Assembly: GCA_947683625.1 (NCBI GenBank)
Contig: CANTUR010000047.1
Coordinates: 5,518,001-5,582,000 of the forward strand
Source: Mallotus nudiflorus
Lineage: Eukaryota > Streptophyta > Magnoliopsida > Malpighiales > Euphorbiaceae
Direction: 5' to 3'
Length of the DNA: 64,000 nt
Shown here: piece after piece, positions 34,401-44,930 of the stretch
How positions within the stretch are numbered: position 1 is the first letter of the stretch
How the letters are laid out: each line of letters begins with the position of its first letter
Notes under the pieces: model-generated
Seen by the model: the letters and a program-made list of their open reading frames with translations, nothing else
What the model was told of the DNA's origin: nothing
Database searches by the model: none
Position numbers and translations under genes: made by a program

Positions 34401-34654
34401 TTGTTTTATGAGGAGATATATTATGTTGAAACTGGATTGTATTAAAGATTATATATATCTATGTGATGAGATTTTTATTTAATCCAGTTGATATGGATAA
34501 TATTATGATATTATGATTTTTATCTCCGCTGCATATTATATTTTATTTTTATTGTGGCATGCTTTATTTTATTTTTAGGCTTGCTACGGGTTCCGGATTC
34601 GAAAGAATTCCCGTTCCCTAGCGCCGGTCATGGCCCCTGTTTTGGGTCGTGACA
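31410..34654 (+). repeat. Tandem Tekay LTR C (right)
   Basis: 3245 bp. Private bases relative to A and B are at 32118, 33167, 34158, 34244, 34432, 34527, 34531 and 34589. At five of these (34244, 34432, 34527, 34531, 34589) it agrees with the solo LTR at 497-3727, so it keeps the ancestral state and A and B share derived changes. It ends at 34654, followed by TSD GATCA. Confidence 0.96.
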
Positions 34655-34659
34655 GATCA

Positions 34660-37130
34660 TACCTCTAAATCACTTTTCATCAATTGGTTTGCCATTTTCA
34701 TCCTTGTTAAGTTTGATTGTGGTGCTCATTGGAGTTTTGCTTGATTTAGCCCCATCCATTCCAAACTTCTTGAGAATGTCCCTTGCATATTTGGTTTGAT
34801 TGATGAAAATCCCATCTTTACATTGCTTGATTTGAAGTCTAAGAAAGAACTTAAGTTCTCCCATCATACTCATCTCAAATTCTCCTTGCATTAGCTTAGA
34901 AAATTCCTCACACAAATAATGGTTAGTAGCACCGAAAATAATATCATCAACATAAATTTGAACAATTAATAAATCATGCTTGGATTTCTTTATGAAAAGA
35001 GTTGTGTCAACCTTTCCTTTAGAGAAACCTTTCTCTAAAAAAATTACTCAATCTTTCATACTAAGCTCTTGGAGCTTGTTTCAATCCATACAATGCTTTT
35101 AATAATTTAAAAACATGATTTGGAGAGTCAAAATTTTCAAAACCTAGAGGTTGTTCAATATATACTTCTCTTCAATAAAACCATTTAAAAATGCACTCTT
35201 AATATCCATTTGATAAAGTTTAAAATCCATGTATGATGCAAATGCAAGTAACATCCTAATAGCTTCTAACCTTGCAATGGGGGCAAAGGTTTCATCATAA
35301 TCAATTCCTTCCTCTTAATTATAACCTTTAGCTACTAGTCTAGCTTTGTTCCTGATTGTGACACCTTATTCATTCATCTTATTTCTAAACACCCATTTGG
35401 TGCCAATAATAGGATGATGTTTAGGTCTAGGAACCAAGGTCCAAACCTTGTTTCTATCAAATTGATTTAACTCTTGCATAGCAAGGACCAAAAATTCATC
35501 ACTCAAAGCATCATTAACATTTTCGGGTTCAATTTGAGAAATGAAAGCTAAATTGATAATAGACTTGAGTTTAGATCTAGTAGTTACCCCTTTTGTAGTG
35601 TGACCTATAATGAGGTCTTGAGGGTGAGCTTTCTTGAATTGCCAATCCTTTGGAAGTTCACCCTTCAAGGTAGGTTGAGGTGTCTCCTCATTTTCCTTCT
35701 TGCTTGGATGTTCAAGTTCCAAAGGCTTACTAGCATTTTCTTCTTATGTTTCCATAATCTCATTGTCACTTATAAGATCATCAACACTATAAAGATCCTT
35801 TCTAGGATCAAGTGAGTTTGATTCATTAAATACCACATACATTGACTCTTCAACTACTAGAGTTCTCTTATTAAAAACCCTATATGCTTTGCTAGAGATG
35901 GAATAGCCTAGGAAAATTCCTTTATTGGCTTTGGAATCAAATTTCCTAAGATTATCCTTAGTGTTCAATATAAAGCACTTGCATCCAAATAGTCTTAGAT
36001 ATGAGATTTTAGGTTATTTATTATTCCATAGCTCATAAGATGTTTTATTTAAAATTGGTCTTTTGAAAACTCGGTTTGAAATATAACAAGATGTGTTAAC
36101 GGCTTTCACCCAAAAGTATAGAGACAAATTATATTCATGAAGCATTGTTCTAGCCATTTCCACAAGAGTTCTATTTTTCCTTTCAACTACCCCTTTTTGT
36201 TGAGGAGTTATAGGAGATGAAAATGTATGAGAAATACCATTTTCATTACAATAATTTTTGAAAAATTCATTTTCAAATTCAGTTCCATGATCACTTCTAA
36301 TGGATGAAATACAAAATCCTTTTTCTTTTTGAACTCTTTTTGAAAAATTTTCAAAAGCTTTAAATGCATCATTCTTATAAGCAAGAAAACACACCTAAGT
36401 GTATCTAGAGTAGTCATCAACCAATACATATGCATAGTGCATTCGACCAAGACTAGCAACTCTAGTTGGTCCAAACAAATCCATATGTATAAGTTTAAGT
36501 GGTTTAGAAGTGGACACTACATTTTTTAGCTTAAATGGAGACTTAGATTGTTTTCCCTTTTGACAAGCGTCACAAGGTTTATCCTTAGTGAATTCAAGCT
36601 TAGGTAAACCAATCATAAGTTCATGTTTACAAAGATCATTCAAAAGCTCAAAATTTGTATATCCTAACTTTCTATGTCATGTCCATGTGTCATGGGAAAT
36701 TAACATTAAGCATTTTATGTCTTTGTTATCAATTTTATTCAAATCAATAACATAAACATTATATACTCTTTCATCGTTAAAAATTACTTTGTCTTCATCA
36801 AGACTACTAACAAAGCAATTTTTAGGATAGAAAGTCACCTTATTTCCCATATCATGTAATTGACTTATACTTAGCAAATTATGTTTAAGACCATCAACAA
36901 ACAACACCTAATGTATAGATAAGTATTGAGGATTACCTATTTCTCCAATGCTAATAATTTTTCCTTTTGCATTATCAATGAAGGTAACGTGTCCTCCATC
37001 CTTAGCATCAAGTTTGTTGAATTGCTCCTTGTCTCCCATCATGTGCCTTGAACATCCACTATCGAGATACCACTTTCTTTTTGTTCTTGCAAATTTCAAG
37101 CACACCTACATAAAATATTTTAAATGTTCT
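34660..37130 (-). pseudogene. SIRE-like pol: protease, integrase, reverse transcriptase
   Basis: On the minus strand, from the right: protease with KWYLDSGCSRHMMG (~37070), gag-pre-integrase, integrase zinc region (CDACQKGKQ), and integrase core with IHMDLFGP, IRSDHGTEF and VVERKNRTL carrying the three acidic residues. Then comes an Asp/Glu-rich linker and RT with KVWTLVPRP, GTKWVFRNK, YQMDIKSAFLNG and a YVDD box at about 34943-34954. The catalytic residues are still visible. In-frame stops interrupt it near 36392, 36012, 35742 and 35364, and a frameshift lies near 35100. It is continued at 14889 by the RNase H part. It reads as a fairly recent but dead copy. Confidence 0.88.
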
Positions 37131-37139
37131 TTTGAACCC

Positions 37140-38438
37140 AAACCTTTCTTGGTCTAGGTTGGTTAGTTTCAAGATAATCCAAAGGAAGCAAATTCATGTG
37201 TAGTTTTCTATAGAAGCACACATTATTGGTATATCCTTTGATCATGCAATATGAACATACAACATTTTCAAATTTATTTCTCCTAGGATGATATGCTTTC
37301 CTAGTATATGTAATATGCCTTTGGTGTTGTGTGTATCTCTTATTGTTTTGTGACATTGAGTGAGACATACATTGGCAATGGTGATGAATATTTCAATAAG
37401 TTTGTGCAATATGTTTATGTGCATTGTGTTGTGCAATATGCCTATTATAATTATGTCTAGTGTACATATAAGCATGCTTCGATTGAGGTGCTCTAGTTTA
37501 AGCCTTACCTCTTTGTGTTAATAAAGGGTTAATCTTATGAGACTTTGCCTTGCTATTTAACACATGAGATTTTTTAGCTTGAATCTCATTTGAGGTTGAA
37601 GGAGTAGAATCATATGAAGCTTTAACAAAAGTAATATGTGATAAGGATGATGAAGACATTCTATTTTTATATCCAATTCCATGGGTATCTCCATGAAATT
37701 TTTGAGAGTCAAGAAGACTATTAAAAGTTTCTTTTCCTCTCTTAAATTTAGCAATGGGATTCTTTAATTCTAAGACTTCCTTAGAAAGCTTATGATTTTT
37801 GTCATTTTCTTTCTTAAGTTGGTCTTCCAAAGAATTAGAAGATTTAGCATCACTTACAAGTTTTTCATTTGATGCAACAAGTTTAGCAAAATCAATTTTT
37901 AAACATTCAAAATCCTTATTTAAGCTAGCTAACTCACGTTTATATTGTTTCTTCTTAGATAACAAACTTTTGCATTTAACAAGTAATTTTCTCACAATAG
38001 AGCTCTTATCATCATCATCACAATATTCATCACAATCATTAAAGGAAGAATAAGAAGTGGATGGTACCTCATTTTCATTTTCAATGGCCATGAAGCAAAG
38101 ATTGGCAAATTCTTGTTGTTCCTCTTCCTCTTCAGATTCGGAGGAATCATCCAAAGTTTGCCTCCTTTTTCTTTTGTCATGGATGAGACTAGAGTAATCA
38201 TAGCCTTTTTATTTTTATGATTTTCATCCTTTTGATCAACACTTCATTGGCTTCTTGCAAGAGTAGTTATCACACCATCAATGATGATTGTAGGTGGTTC
38301 CTAACCTCTTAGGACAATATCCCAAAGTTTGATGGAATCACAATCAAGATATAATTCCATTTTGAATTTCCAATATGGATAGTCACTACCATTAAAGAAT
38401 GGTCTAAAAGAAGAGATGTTTTGGGATTCACTCCCCAT
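37140..38438 (-). pseudogene. SIRE-like gag with acidic coiled-coil region
   Basis: The frame starts at ATG 38438 on the minus strand (MGSESQ...), about 40 bases after the primer site. The UBN2/DUF4219-like motif follows (PFFNGSDYPYWKFKMELYL). A gap then joins to an acidic stretch (DDSSESEEEEEQQ) and a Lys/Glu-rich, probably coiled-coil segment (~37950-37750). Ser-rich and Lys-rich parts and a zinc knuckle (CSYCMIKGYTNNVC, His replaced by Tyr, ~37255) end it. The capsid core and the first zinc knuckle seem to be missing between about 38240 and 38160, since gag is far shorter than usual for SIRE. In-frame stops are present. Confidence 0.8.
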
Positions 38439-38475
38439 GATCTTGTATTCTAGCAATGAAGTACCTGGAATTCAA

Positions 38476-38487
38476 GCTCTAATACCA
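38476..38487 (-). other. SIRE-like primer binding site
   Basis: TGGTATTAGAGC on the minus strand, two bases inside the 5' LTR, with one mismatch to the initiator-Met type. Confidence 0.85.
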
Positions 38488-38489
38488 AT

Positions 38490-39851
38490 TGAAAGAGTCC
38501 TAGAGGGGGGGGGGGGTGAATAGGACTATCAAAGAAAAATAGGAAATTAAAGGAATTCTTTGCAAGAATTAAGTAAGAGTTGAGAAGGAAGAATGAAGAA
38601 CATAAATATTTAAGGAGTTTGGACTCAACAATAATCCTACATCTCCACCTAACTTATCCCCAAGTTAGGATTTTTTGATCACCCACAATCTTATTCACAA
38701 GATTGAGAATACACAAGAGTTTTATGGCTCACTCTTACAACCTTACAACTTGAGTTTTCAAGGCTCAATCAAAAACCAAATTACAAGTGTTTTCAAGGCT
38801 CACACTAAAACCAATTTCCCAAGTGTTTTAATGGCTAAACACTTAAACCAATTCCTTTAGAATAGAATCTCACTTCCCATTTTCTAAACCTAGAAAATAG
38901 AAGAATAAGAATTTCTATTCTAATCACTCACCAACTCTCATAAGAGTTATACACAAAGAATTTGTTTAAAAGAAAGTTTAAGAGCTCAATTGAATGTTTA
39001 AGAAAATGATGAATGATAAATAAGTTTTCTTAACCTTTCAATTGAATTCTAAGTTGTATTTATATAGAAAAACACTTGAAAATGTAGTTGTTATATGTAT
39101 CAATCATGTCTCCAATGTTTAGAATTGATTTTGAATAAATTCTTGGACTTTTGGCAGCTTAAAGGATGCTCACGGGCGGCTCAGTGCTCGTGAGGGGTGA
39201 AAATATATCCTTTGCATTAAAAAAATTTCCATTAGAATGCTATCAATGGTCTACTTAGGAGCAGGTTATGAGCAATCAACTCGTGAGGAGCGCTCGTGAG
39301 AGGTTCTACCATATTTTGGCAAAAATGTGCTCCAAATGCCCCATTGACAGACAACTCATGACCACTTCAAAAGATACTCTTGAACGGGACTGAAGATGAT
39401 TGATTTAGTAAAAAAATTATTCATAGTAGATAATTGTCTTACCTTTCTATAAAACTTTTAATCACCTCAATTGGACATTTGTATCTTAAGATATTGCTGA
39501 AATACCAAGAGCTGTGCAAATTTAAATGCAAGCTGTATATGCTGACTTTGACTGAAGATTTGCATACCCAAATGAACTTGGATTTTGACAAGCAAGCTCA
39601 ATCTGGAAAGCTTAAGATGTCTACTTCAAAAGTGAATAGGCTCTTTTTCTCATTTAAGAGCTCTAAATATGTCAAAAGTCTTCTTCAATCTCAGAGGTTC
39701 AATTATCCCGAAAAGTCACTATTCATCCAAAAGTGTATATGCTTGGTATATGTTTGGTATATAATTCCCTACACACTTAATTGAAATTATTAGTATAAAA
39801 ATTATTTGTCAAAGTCCAAAATTAGGAGTTTGATCATGCAAATGGTCAACA
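38490..39851 (-). repeat. SIRE-like element 5' LTR
   Basis: 1362 bp. The minus strand runs from TGTTGACCATTTGCATG (39851) to CTCTTTCA (38490). It pairs with 11218-12574 and is followed on the plus strand by TSD ATGTG. Confidence 0.9.
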
Positions 39852-39856
39852 ATGTG

Positions 39857-40515
39857 TTTTAGATAATATTAGAATAATATATGTTGATAGAATAATTTTA
39901 ATGATTTTATATAATTTTTGAGGAAATTATTTAGTATTATGTGTATTTTGAAATTATTGGGTAATTGTGAGTTTTTGTTAAAATTATAGTTAAATATTAT
40001 ATTTTATTTTAGAATTATTTAAGGTAATAAAATGATTTTTATAAATTATTTACTATTTTTAACTAATTAATACTAATTTTTGAAAATTATTTTCAAATAA
40101 TATATTATTTACTAAATTGGTAATTAAATGGGTTTTTAATTACTTTTAATATATATTTAGGCTATTTAAGTAATTTTAATATATAAAAATGAATTTTTAC
40201 TATTTAATATTGAATTATTGGAAAATTTAATTTTTAATAATATTATATTATTATTTTGGGATTTTTATTTAATTAATGTGAAATAATTATATTGAGTGTT
40301 TTAATGTTTAAATATGCTATATTTTGATATTTTGAGGACATATATGGAATTTATTAATTTATAATATATTTATTATATTATTTGATTTCTGGTGAAATTA
40401 TGAACTTTGGTTGGGAAATTATACAGTTCGGGGTCCTAACCGAAGGTGTTGAGTATTTGATGTTTGAAGTGCGTTTTTTTGTAGGATCAACTCTACTTTT
40501 TAGTAGAGAGATGTC
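39857..40515 (+). mobile_element. Tekay-family solo LTR, piece 2 of 3
   Basis: The middle 659 bp of the solo LTR that starts at 10120. It is AT-rich until GTAGGATCAACTCTAC-TTTTT-AGTAGAG near 40482, the acceptor-like and hairpin block also found at 16580. It ends at ATGTC (40511-40515), the target duplication of copia-2. Confidence 0.88.
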
Positions 40516-42049
40516 TGTTAGTGATATGCACTAGGTCAATCATTTGTGATTACGTATTAACTTTCTTATTTTATTAATAAAGAGGTATTTCATTATCATT
40601 TGATTTTATGATAATTATATGAATGGTTAATTCTTACTATGACCATCAAGTATGTGACTTAATAGTAAAACCTTTAGTTTAAAATAAGAGTTCTATTCTA
40701 ATTATCCCTAGCCATTTATTCATCATATAAATATTAAAGTATTAAGGCTAGTATGATGTTGACTGATGATTATGTTTTACTAATCATGAATATGAGATAT
40801 TAAGTCAACTCATAGGTACATGATGAGAGATCATGTACTGGATTGACCCACTATGAGAATACTGCATAGATTATTGTCATAAGTATTTCTCATCATAGTA
40901 ATTTTATTTTGGTCCTTTGACCTTGAAATCATCATGGATTTCTACATAGCTATTTTATGTTTTGACACATTCTAACATTATCTTTAACCGGACAATTAAA
41001 TAGGATGTTATTGGATATGAAATTAGTTATGTGAGGAATGTGAGTGATTCAGAAGGAATTTATCCCTCATTAATATGAGAAAGATATCTATGGGCCCCTT
41101 GATGAGATAGACTGAAGGAAAATGCATGGCCATGCTGAAATGAATTAATAAAGATTTATCATTTTCAGTCTACTTAGAATTAAGTCACAATATTGAACTA
41201 TATAAGGATGACATCCTATGCCTTATGTTCAATTAGGATATCATGTGATAAAGGGACAATAAAATTCACTGTAATGAGGTTATGTCGGATTATTGACTTC
41301 ACATGACTTGAGTAGTCATAATGTCTTGCTAGAGGCCACTTATGACTTGTAGGCCTAAATAGAGATTTAGGCCCATTACCAATGTTATGTGAACCTACAG
41401 GGTCACACTTAGAACATGCCCAAAATGAATTTGGGTTTAATAAGTCCAAAATAAACTTTATGGAAATAAATAATTAAAGTGTTTCATTTATTTATTTATT
41501 TAAGATAAATGTTATTTTAAATAAATAAATAAATAAGATATTATTTATGATTTATTTTTAAACAAAATTAGAATATAATAAATGGAAGTTACTAAAAGGT
41601 CATTGGTAGGTGAAAACCTAATTTGGAGTCTATAAATATGTTATATTCTCTAGGGTTTAACACACTTGTTTTTCTTGCCTCCAAATTCGTTTTCTCTCTT
41701 CTTAGAAAACAAAGACAGAGTTTCTCTTTTATTCTTGATTTGTGAGACAATCAAGAAGGTTGCTAGCACACACTCCAATTCATTTTGTGAAGGGCTGTTA
41801 GTGTGGATACCTATAGTGGACGCATCATTTTGGAGACGTCTAGATCCGAACAGCCAAAGCAAAAGCTTGAGGTAAGGTGTCACTGGTGTGAACCTCCTCT
41901 CATCCTTCCAAAAAATCTTACCTCTTCTACGTCTTGGTGAGATTCTTGAAACCCTAGATTTAGTCAAGTAGTTGAATTACATGGATCCAGGTTTGGGAAC
42001 ATGATAAATTTTTAATTATTCCGCTGTGTTTGTATCACGAAACCCAATA
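40516..42049 (+). repeat. copia-2 5' LTR
   Basis: 1534 bp starting TGTTAGTGATATGCACTAGG and ending CCAATA. The usual terminal CA appears as TA in both copies. A TATAAATATG box near 41631 precedes the probable start region with CTCTAGGGTTTAACAC. Confidence 0.9.
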
Positions 42050-42050
42050 A

Positions 42051-42062
42051 TGGTATCAGAAC
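42051..42062 (+). other. copia-2 primer binding site
   Basis: TGGTATCAGAAC, one base after the LTR; an initiator-Met type site with one mismatch. Confidence 0.85.
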
Positions 42063-44079
42063 CACTTGTAATTCGATTAATTGATTATGTGCATATATGA
42101 TATATGTTAGGGTTTATGATTTATTTTGAAAAGGGTTTTCAAAATTATCAAAAAAAGGTTTTGATTTTTTTTGTGACAATTCTTAGTAATCTATTTGAAA
42201 ACAGAATTAAACAATAATTTGATTAATGTTTGTAATGGTTTAATGTGATTAAACTAAAAGCAGTTTTTGATTTTATGAATTCAGAATGTTGTTTCATGAA
42301 AAACGAATTCAGAATGCTGTTTCATGAAAACGAATTCTATATGATGTTTTTATGAAAAATGAATTAAGTATAATGTTTTATTAATGTGATTTAATGAAAC
42401 AGAAATTCTATTTTCAAAAACCTAATCACTTAAGGATTTAAATCTGTTATGTATTCTGTTTTGATTAATATGATTAATTGAAACAACATATTTGTTTCCT
42501 ATTTTAATTAGGAAAATCATTTTTTATTTTGATCAGGAAAATCGTTTTTGATTAAATCTGAAATAGAATTTTTATGATTATGCAGATTATGTGTTAAGGG
42601 CAATCTGTCTAAATGTTAAACAAATTATGCAAAATGGATCTATTTTATACAGATTCGTTCAAGCTGTAATTTTGATTACAGAAATTAGGGTTTTTTAATG
42701 GATGTGTCTATTTAAAAAAAAATTATTTTGATATGTTTTGAACGGATTTTTCAGACTGTAAGATGTTTACAGAAAGTGTTGTTTTAGGCAGTAGCTGATT
42801 CAGTAATTTAATTATGAAAATTGGTTGGTTGCTTCCTTGATGCAAATTAGGGTTTCATAGTGGCTCCTTTAATTGAGCGTTTTGTCTATTTTTGAACAAG
42901 TTGATTTTATAGTAATTTAATTATGAAAATTCATTAATGTTCAGAAATTTGAAAGGCAATTCACTGAAGAACTAAGGTAAAGTGTTTACCAGTCAATGGG
43001 ACTACCACTAGGGGCACTGCCCCTAGACCTCGCCAGGGGCGCTGCCCTTAGGACCTCGTAAGGGGCACTGCCCCTTGACCCCAAAAGAATTGTCACATAA
43101 TTTTATTTTTAACATAATAATTGGATTTGCTAACTAAATAGATTATTATGTTATACATGTTTGTTGTTTTATGGATGGTGTATAGCATGGCCCTTAGACC
43201 ACTGTGATTGGATTTAATTTTTATGGGTTGTAATTTTAAATATGGCTTGTGAGTCATTTTTTGTTTTGTTGTATTTATTTTATTAGGATAGTGTAGAATA
43301 AATGACAATAATTTATGTAAATCAAGACCCATGGTGCAATTCAAGTTGGAGGCCTAGGATGGAGATCCAAGGTGGGAACCAAAGAAGGACATCCATGGAA
43401 GAAAATGGAGATCCAAGTTGGAGGCTCAATTTGTAATTGTAATATTACCTAGTTTTGACCTTTGATCTTCATATTGGCTTATAAAGATCAACTTAGATTT
43501 GGGTCATGCTATGTCACATTTATTTTAGTTGTTATGTATATGATGCCATGTAGTTGATGCCATGCAATACAACATAACAATAATTAAATACGATTAAATA
43601 AAGACGAACCCTCATTTAATATTAAGTCATTATAATGCCTCCCATAAATTCAACACTTTTCAAGCCTTAGATTATCATATATGGGCCTGCCAAACCAGGG
43701 TGTATAAATTTATCCAAGGAAGGAAAGTTGGATAATGGTGCTACCCAAATGTTTGATATGGTTTGACTTAACTAGGTTATCAAAATGGTTTTGGACTTAG
43801 GGCGTTAGATGGGATTTTTAGCCATGACATGTGATGTCAAATCCTATACCATCCAAGAGTTACATGAGATGTAATTGATAAGAGTTGTCTACCTAAATAA
43901 CAATATTTTAGGTGATAAGCCAAAGCTCACTTAGAGTATGGTAAAATATGGATCTTGGCCCACTAAAATTTGTAAATTAACTTAGAGGGTTATTGATTTA
44001 AGTAAATTTAGTGGGAGTTTTTATTATGCCTCATACATATTTAATACTGAATGGACTTTGCATATATTTGTTGTAGATA
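42063..44079 (+). other. copia-2 untranslated leader
   Basis: About 2 kb between primer site and gag, AT-rich with no convincing frame. It contains three tandem copies of a GC-rich palindromic unit at 43010-43082. Otherwise I see no recognisable feature. Confidence 0.7.
43010..43082 (+). repeat. Triplicated GC-rich palindromic unit
   Basis: Units start at 43010, 43035 and 43061, each about 25 bp. Each contains AGGGGC(A/G)CTGCCC(C/T)T followed by AGACCTCGCC-like sequence. Each unit is itself nearly palindromic, unlike the surrounding AT-rich leader. Confidence 0.85.
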
Positions 44080-44930
44080 ATGACTTTAAACACTACACCT
44101 ACCATGTCACTGCGATCGATCCTTGAGAAGGATAAGCTCAATGGGACTAACTTTCTTGACTGGTACAAAAACCTAAGAATTGTTCTTAGGCATGAGAGAA
44201 AGGAATACATCCTTGATCAACCCATCCTTGAGGAACCAGCTGCCAATGCTCCTAGAGCACAAAGGGATGCTTATACCAAGCATCTCAATGATTCTACTGA
44301 TGTCACTTATGTCATGCTTGGATGTATGGAATCTGAGCTACAAAAGCAATTGATGGAAATGGAGGCTTATACTATGATAGGCCATCTTAAGGAAATGTTC
44401 CAAGAGAAAGCCAGAATTGAAAGGTTCAATACCATCAGGGCATTGCCTTCCTGCAAGCTGACTATTGGTGGCTCTGTCAGTCCTCATGTTCTCAAGATGA
44501 AGGGTTATCTTAATCACTTGGATAAGCTTGGTCTCAAGATTGAACAAGAACTAGCTGTGGATATTATTCTCCAATCTTTGCCTGAAGCTTATGATAGCTT
44601 CATGATGAATTTCAATATGCATAGTATGGAGAAGACTATTTCAGAGTTGCATGGGATGCTGAAAACAGTTGAAAAGAACATCAAGAGTAACACCAAGGAT
44701 GTTCTTATGGTCAATAAGGGAAAGGGGATGAAAAGGGTTGGAAAGGGCAAAGGCAAGGTCTTTTAAAGGCTTTCAGAAGCCCAAGCCAAAGCCCAAGCCC
44801 AAATCCAAAGTTGAACCCAAAGCAAAGGAAGGAATTTTTTTTCTGTAATGAGCCAGGCCATTGGAAAAGAAATTGCAAGCTCTATTTGGATGATCTGAAG
44901 AAGAAAAAGGGTGGTGAGACTACCTCTTCA
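44080..44930 (+). pseudogene. copia-2 gag
   Basis: The frame opens at ATG 44080 (MTLNTTPTMSLRS) with the copia gag signature DKLNGTNFLDWYKNLRIVL and continues to the Lys-rich stretch VNKGKGMKRVGKGKGK. A frameshift at about 44760 ends it at 44766. In the next frame the Lys/Pro repeats and a zinc knuckle (FFCNEPGHWKRNC, first Cys lost; ~44835-44880) follow. It packages the element RNA in a virus-like particle in intact relatives. Confidence 0.85.

Larger units (their letters stand above)
14890..34654 (+). mobile_element. Tandem Tekay-type Ty3 element, LTR-int-LTR-int-LTR, TSD GATCA
   Basis: One 19,765-bp insertion is flanked by a single perfect target duplication, GATCA, at 14885-14889 and 34655-34659. 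It holds three 3245-bp LTRs (starts 14890, 23150, 31410) and two 5015-bp internal regions, an exact period of 8260 bp. I see only two base differences between the internal regions (19251/27511 and 20319/28579). By my reading the left and right LTRs differ at about 20 sites (0.6%). The middle LTR is a mosaic of the two. The C-terminal chromodomain and gag type place it in the Tekay/Del chromovirus lineage. Confidence 0.97.
11218..39851 (-). mobile_element. SIRE-like Ty1/copia element, minus strand, TSD ATGTG
   Basis: The LTRs 11218-12574 (3') and 38490-39851 (5') flank an element read on the minus strand. A perfect 5-bp duplication, ATGTG, lies at 11213-11217 and 39852-39856. Primer site, gag with a long acidic and coiled-coil region, protease, integrase, RT and RNase H follow in copia order. 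The tandem Tekay element (14890-34654) lies inside its RNase H/RT boundary. Without that insertion the element is about 8.9 kb. Several in-frame stops and a shortened gag make it non-autonomous. The SIRE assignment rests on gag architecture and the long 3' non-coding region. Confidence 0.9.

Noticed and set aside
14890..34654. Tandem structure as an assembly duplication
   Set aside because: The three LTRs each carry private bases and the middle one is a regional mosaic. A duplicated contig would give identical copies. Long reads would still settle it.
44338..44547. Minus-strand small frame inside copia-2 gag
   Set aside because: It is a shadow frame opposite a clear gag with family motifs.
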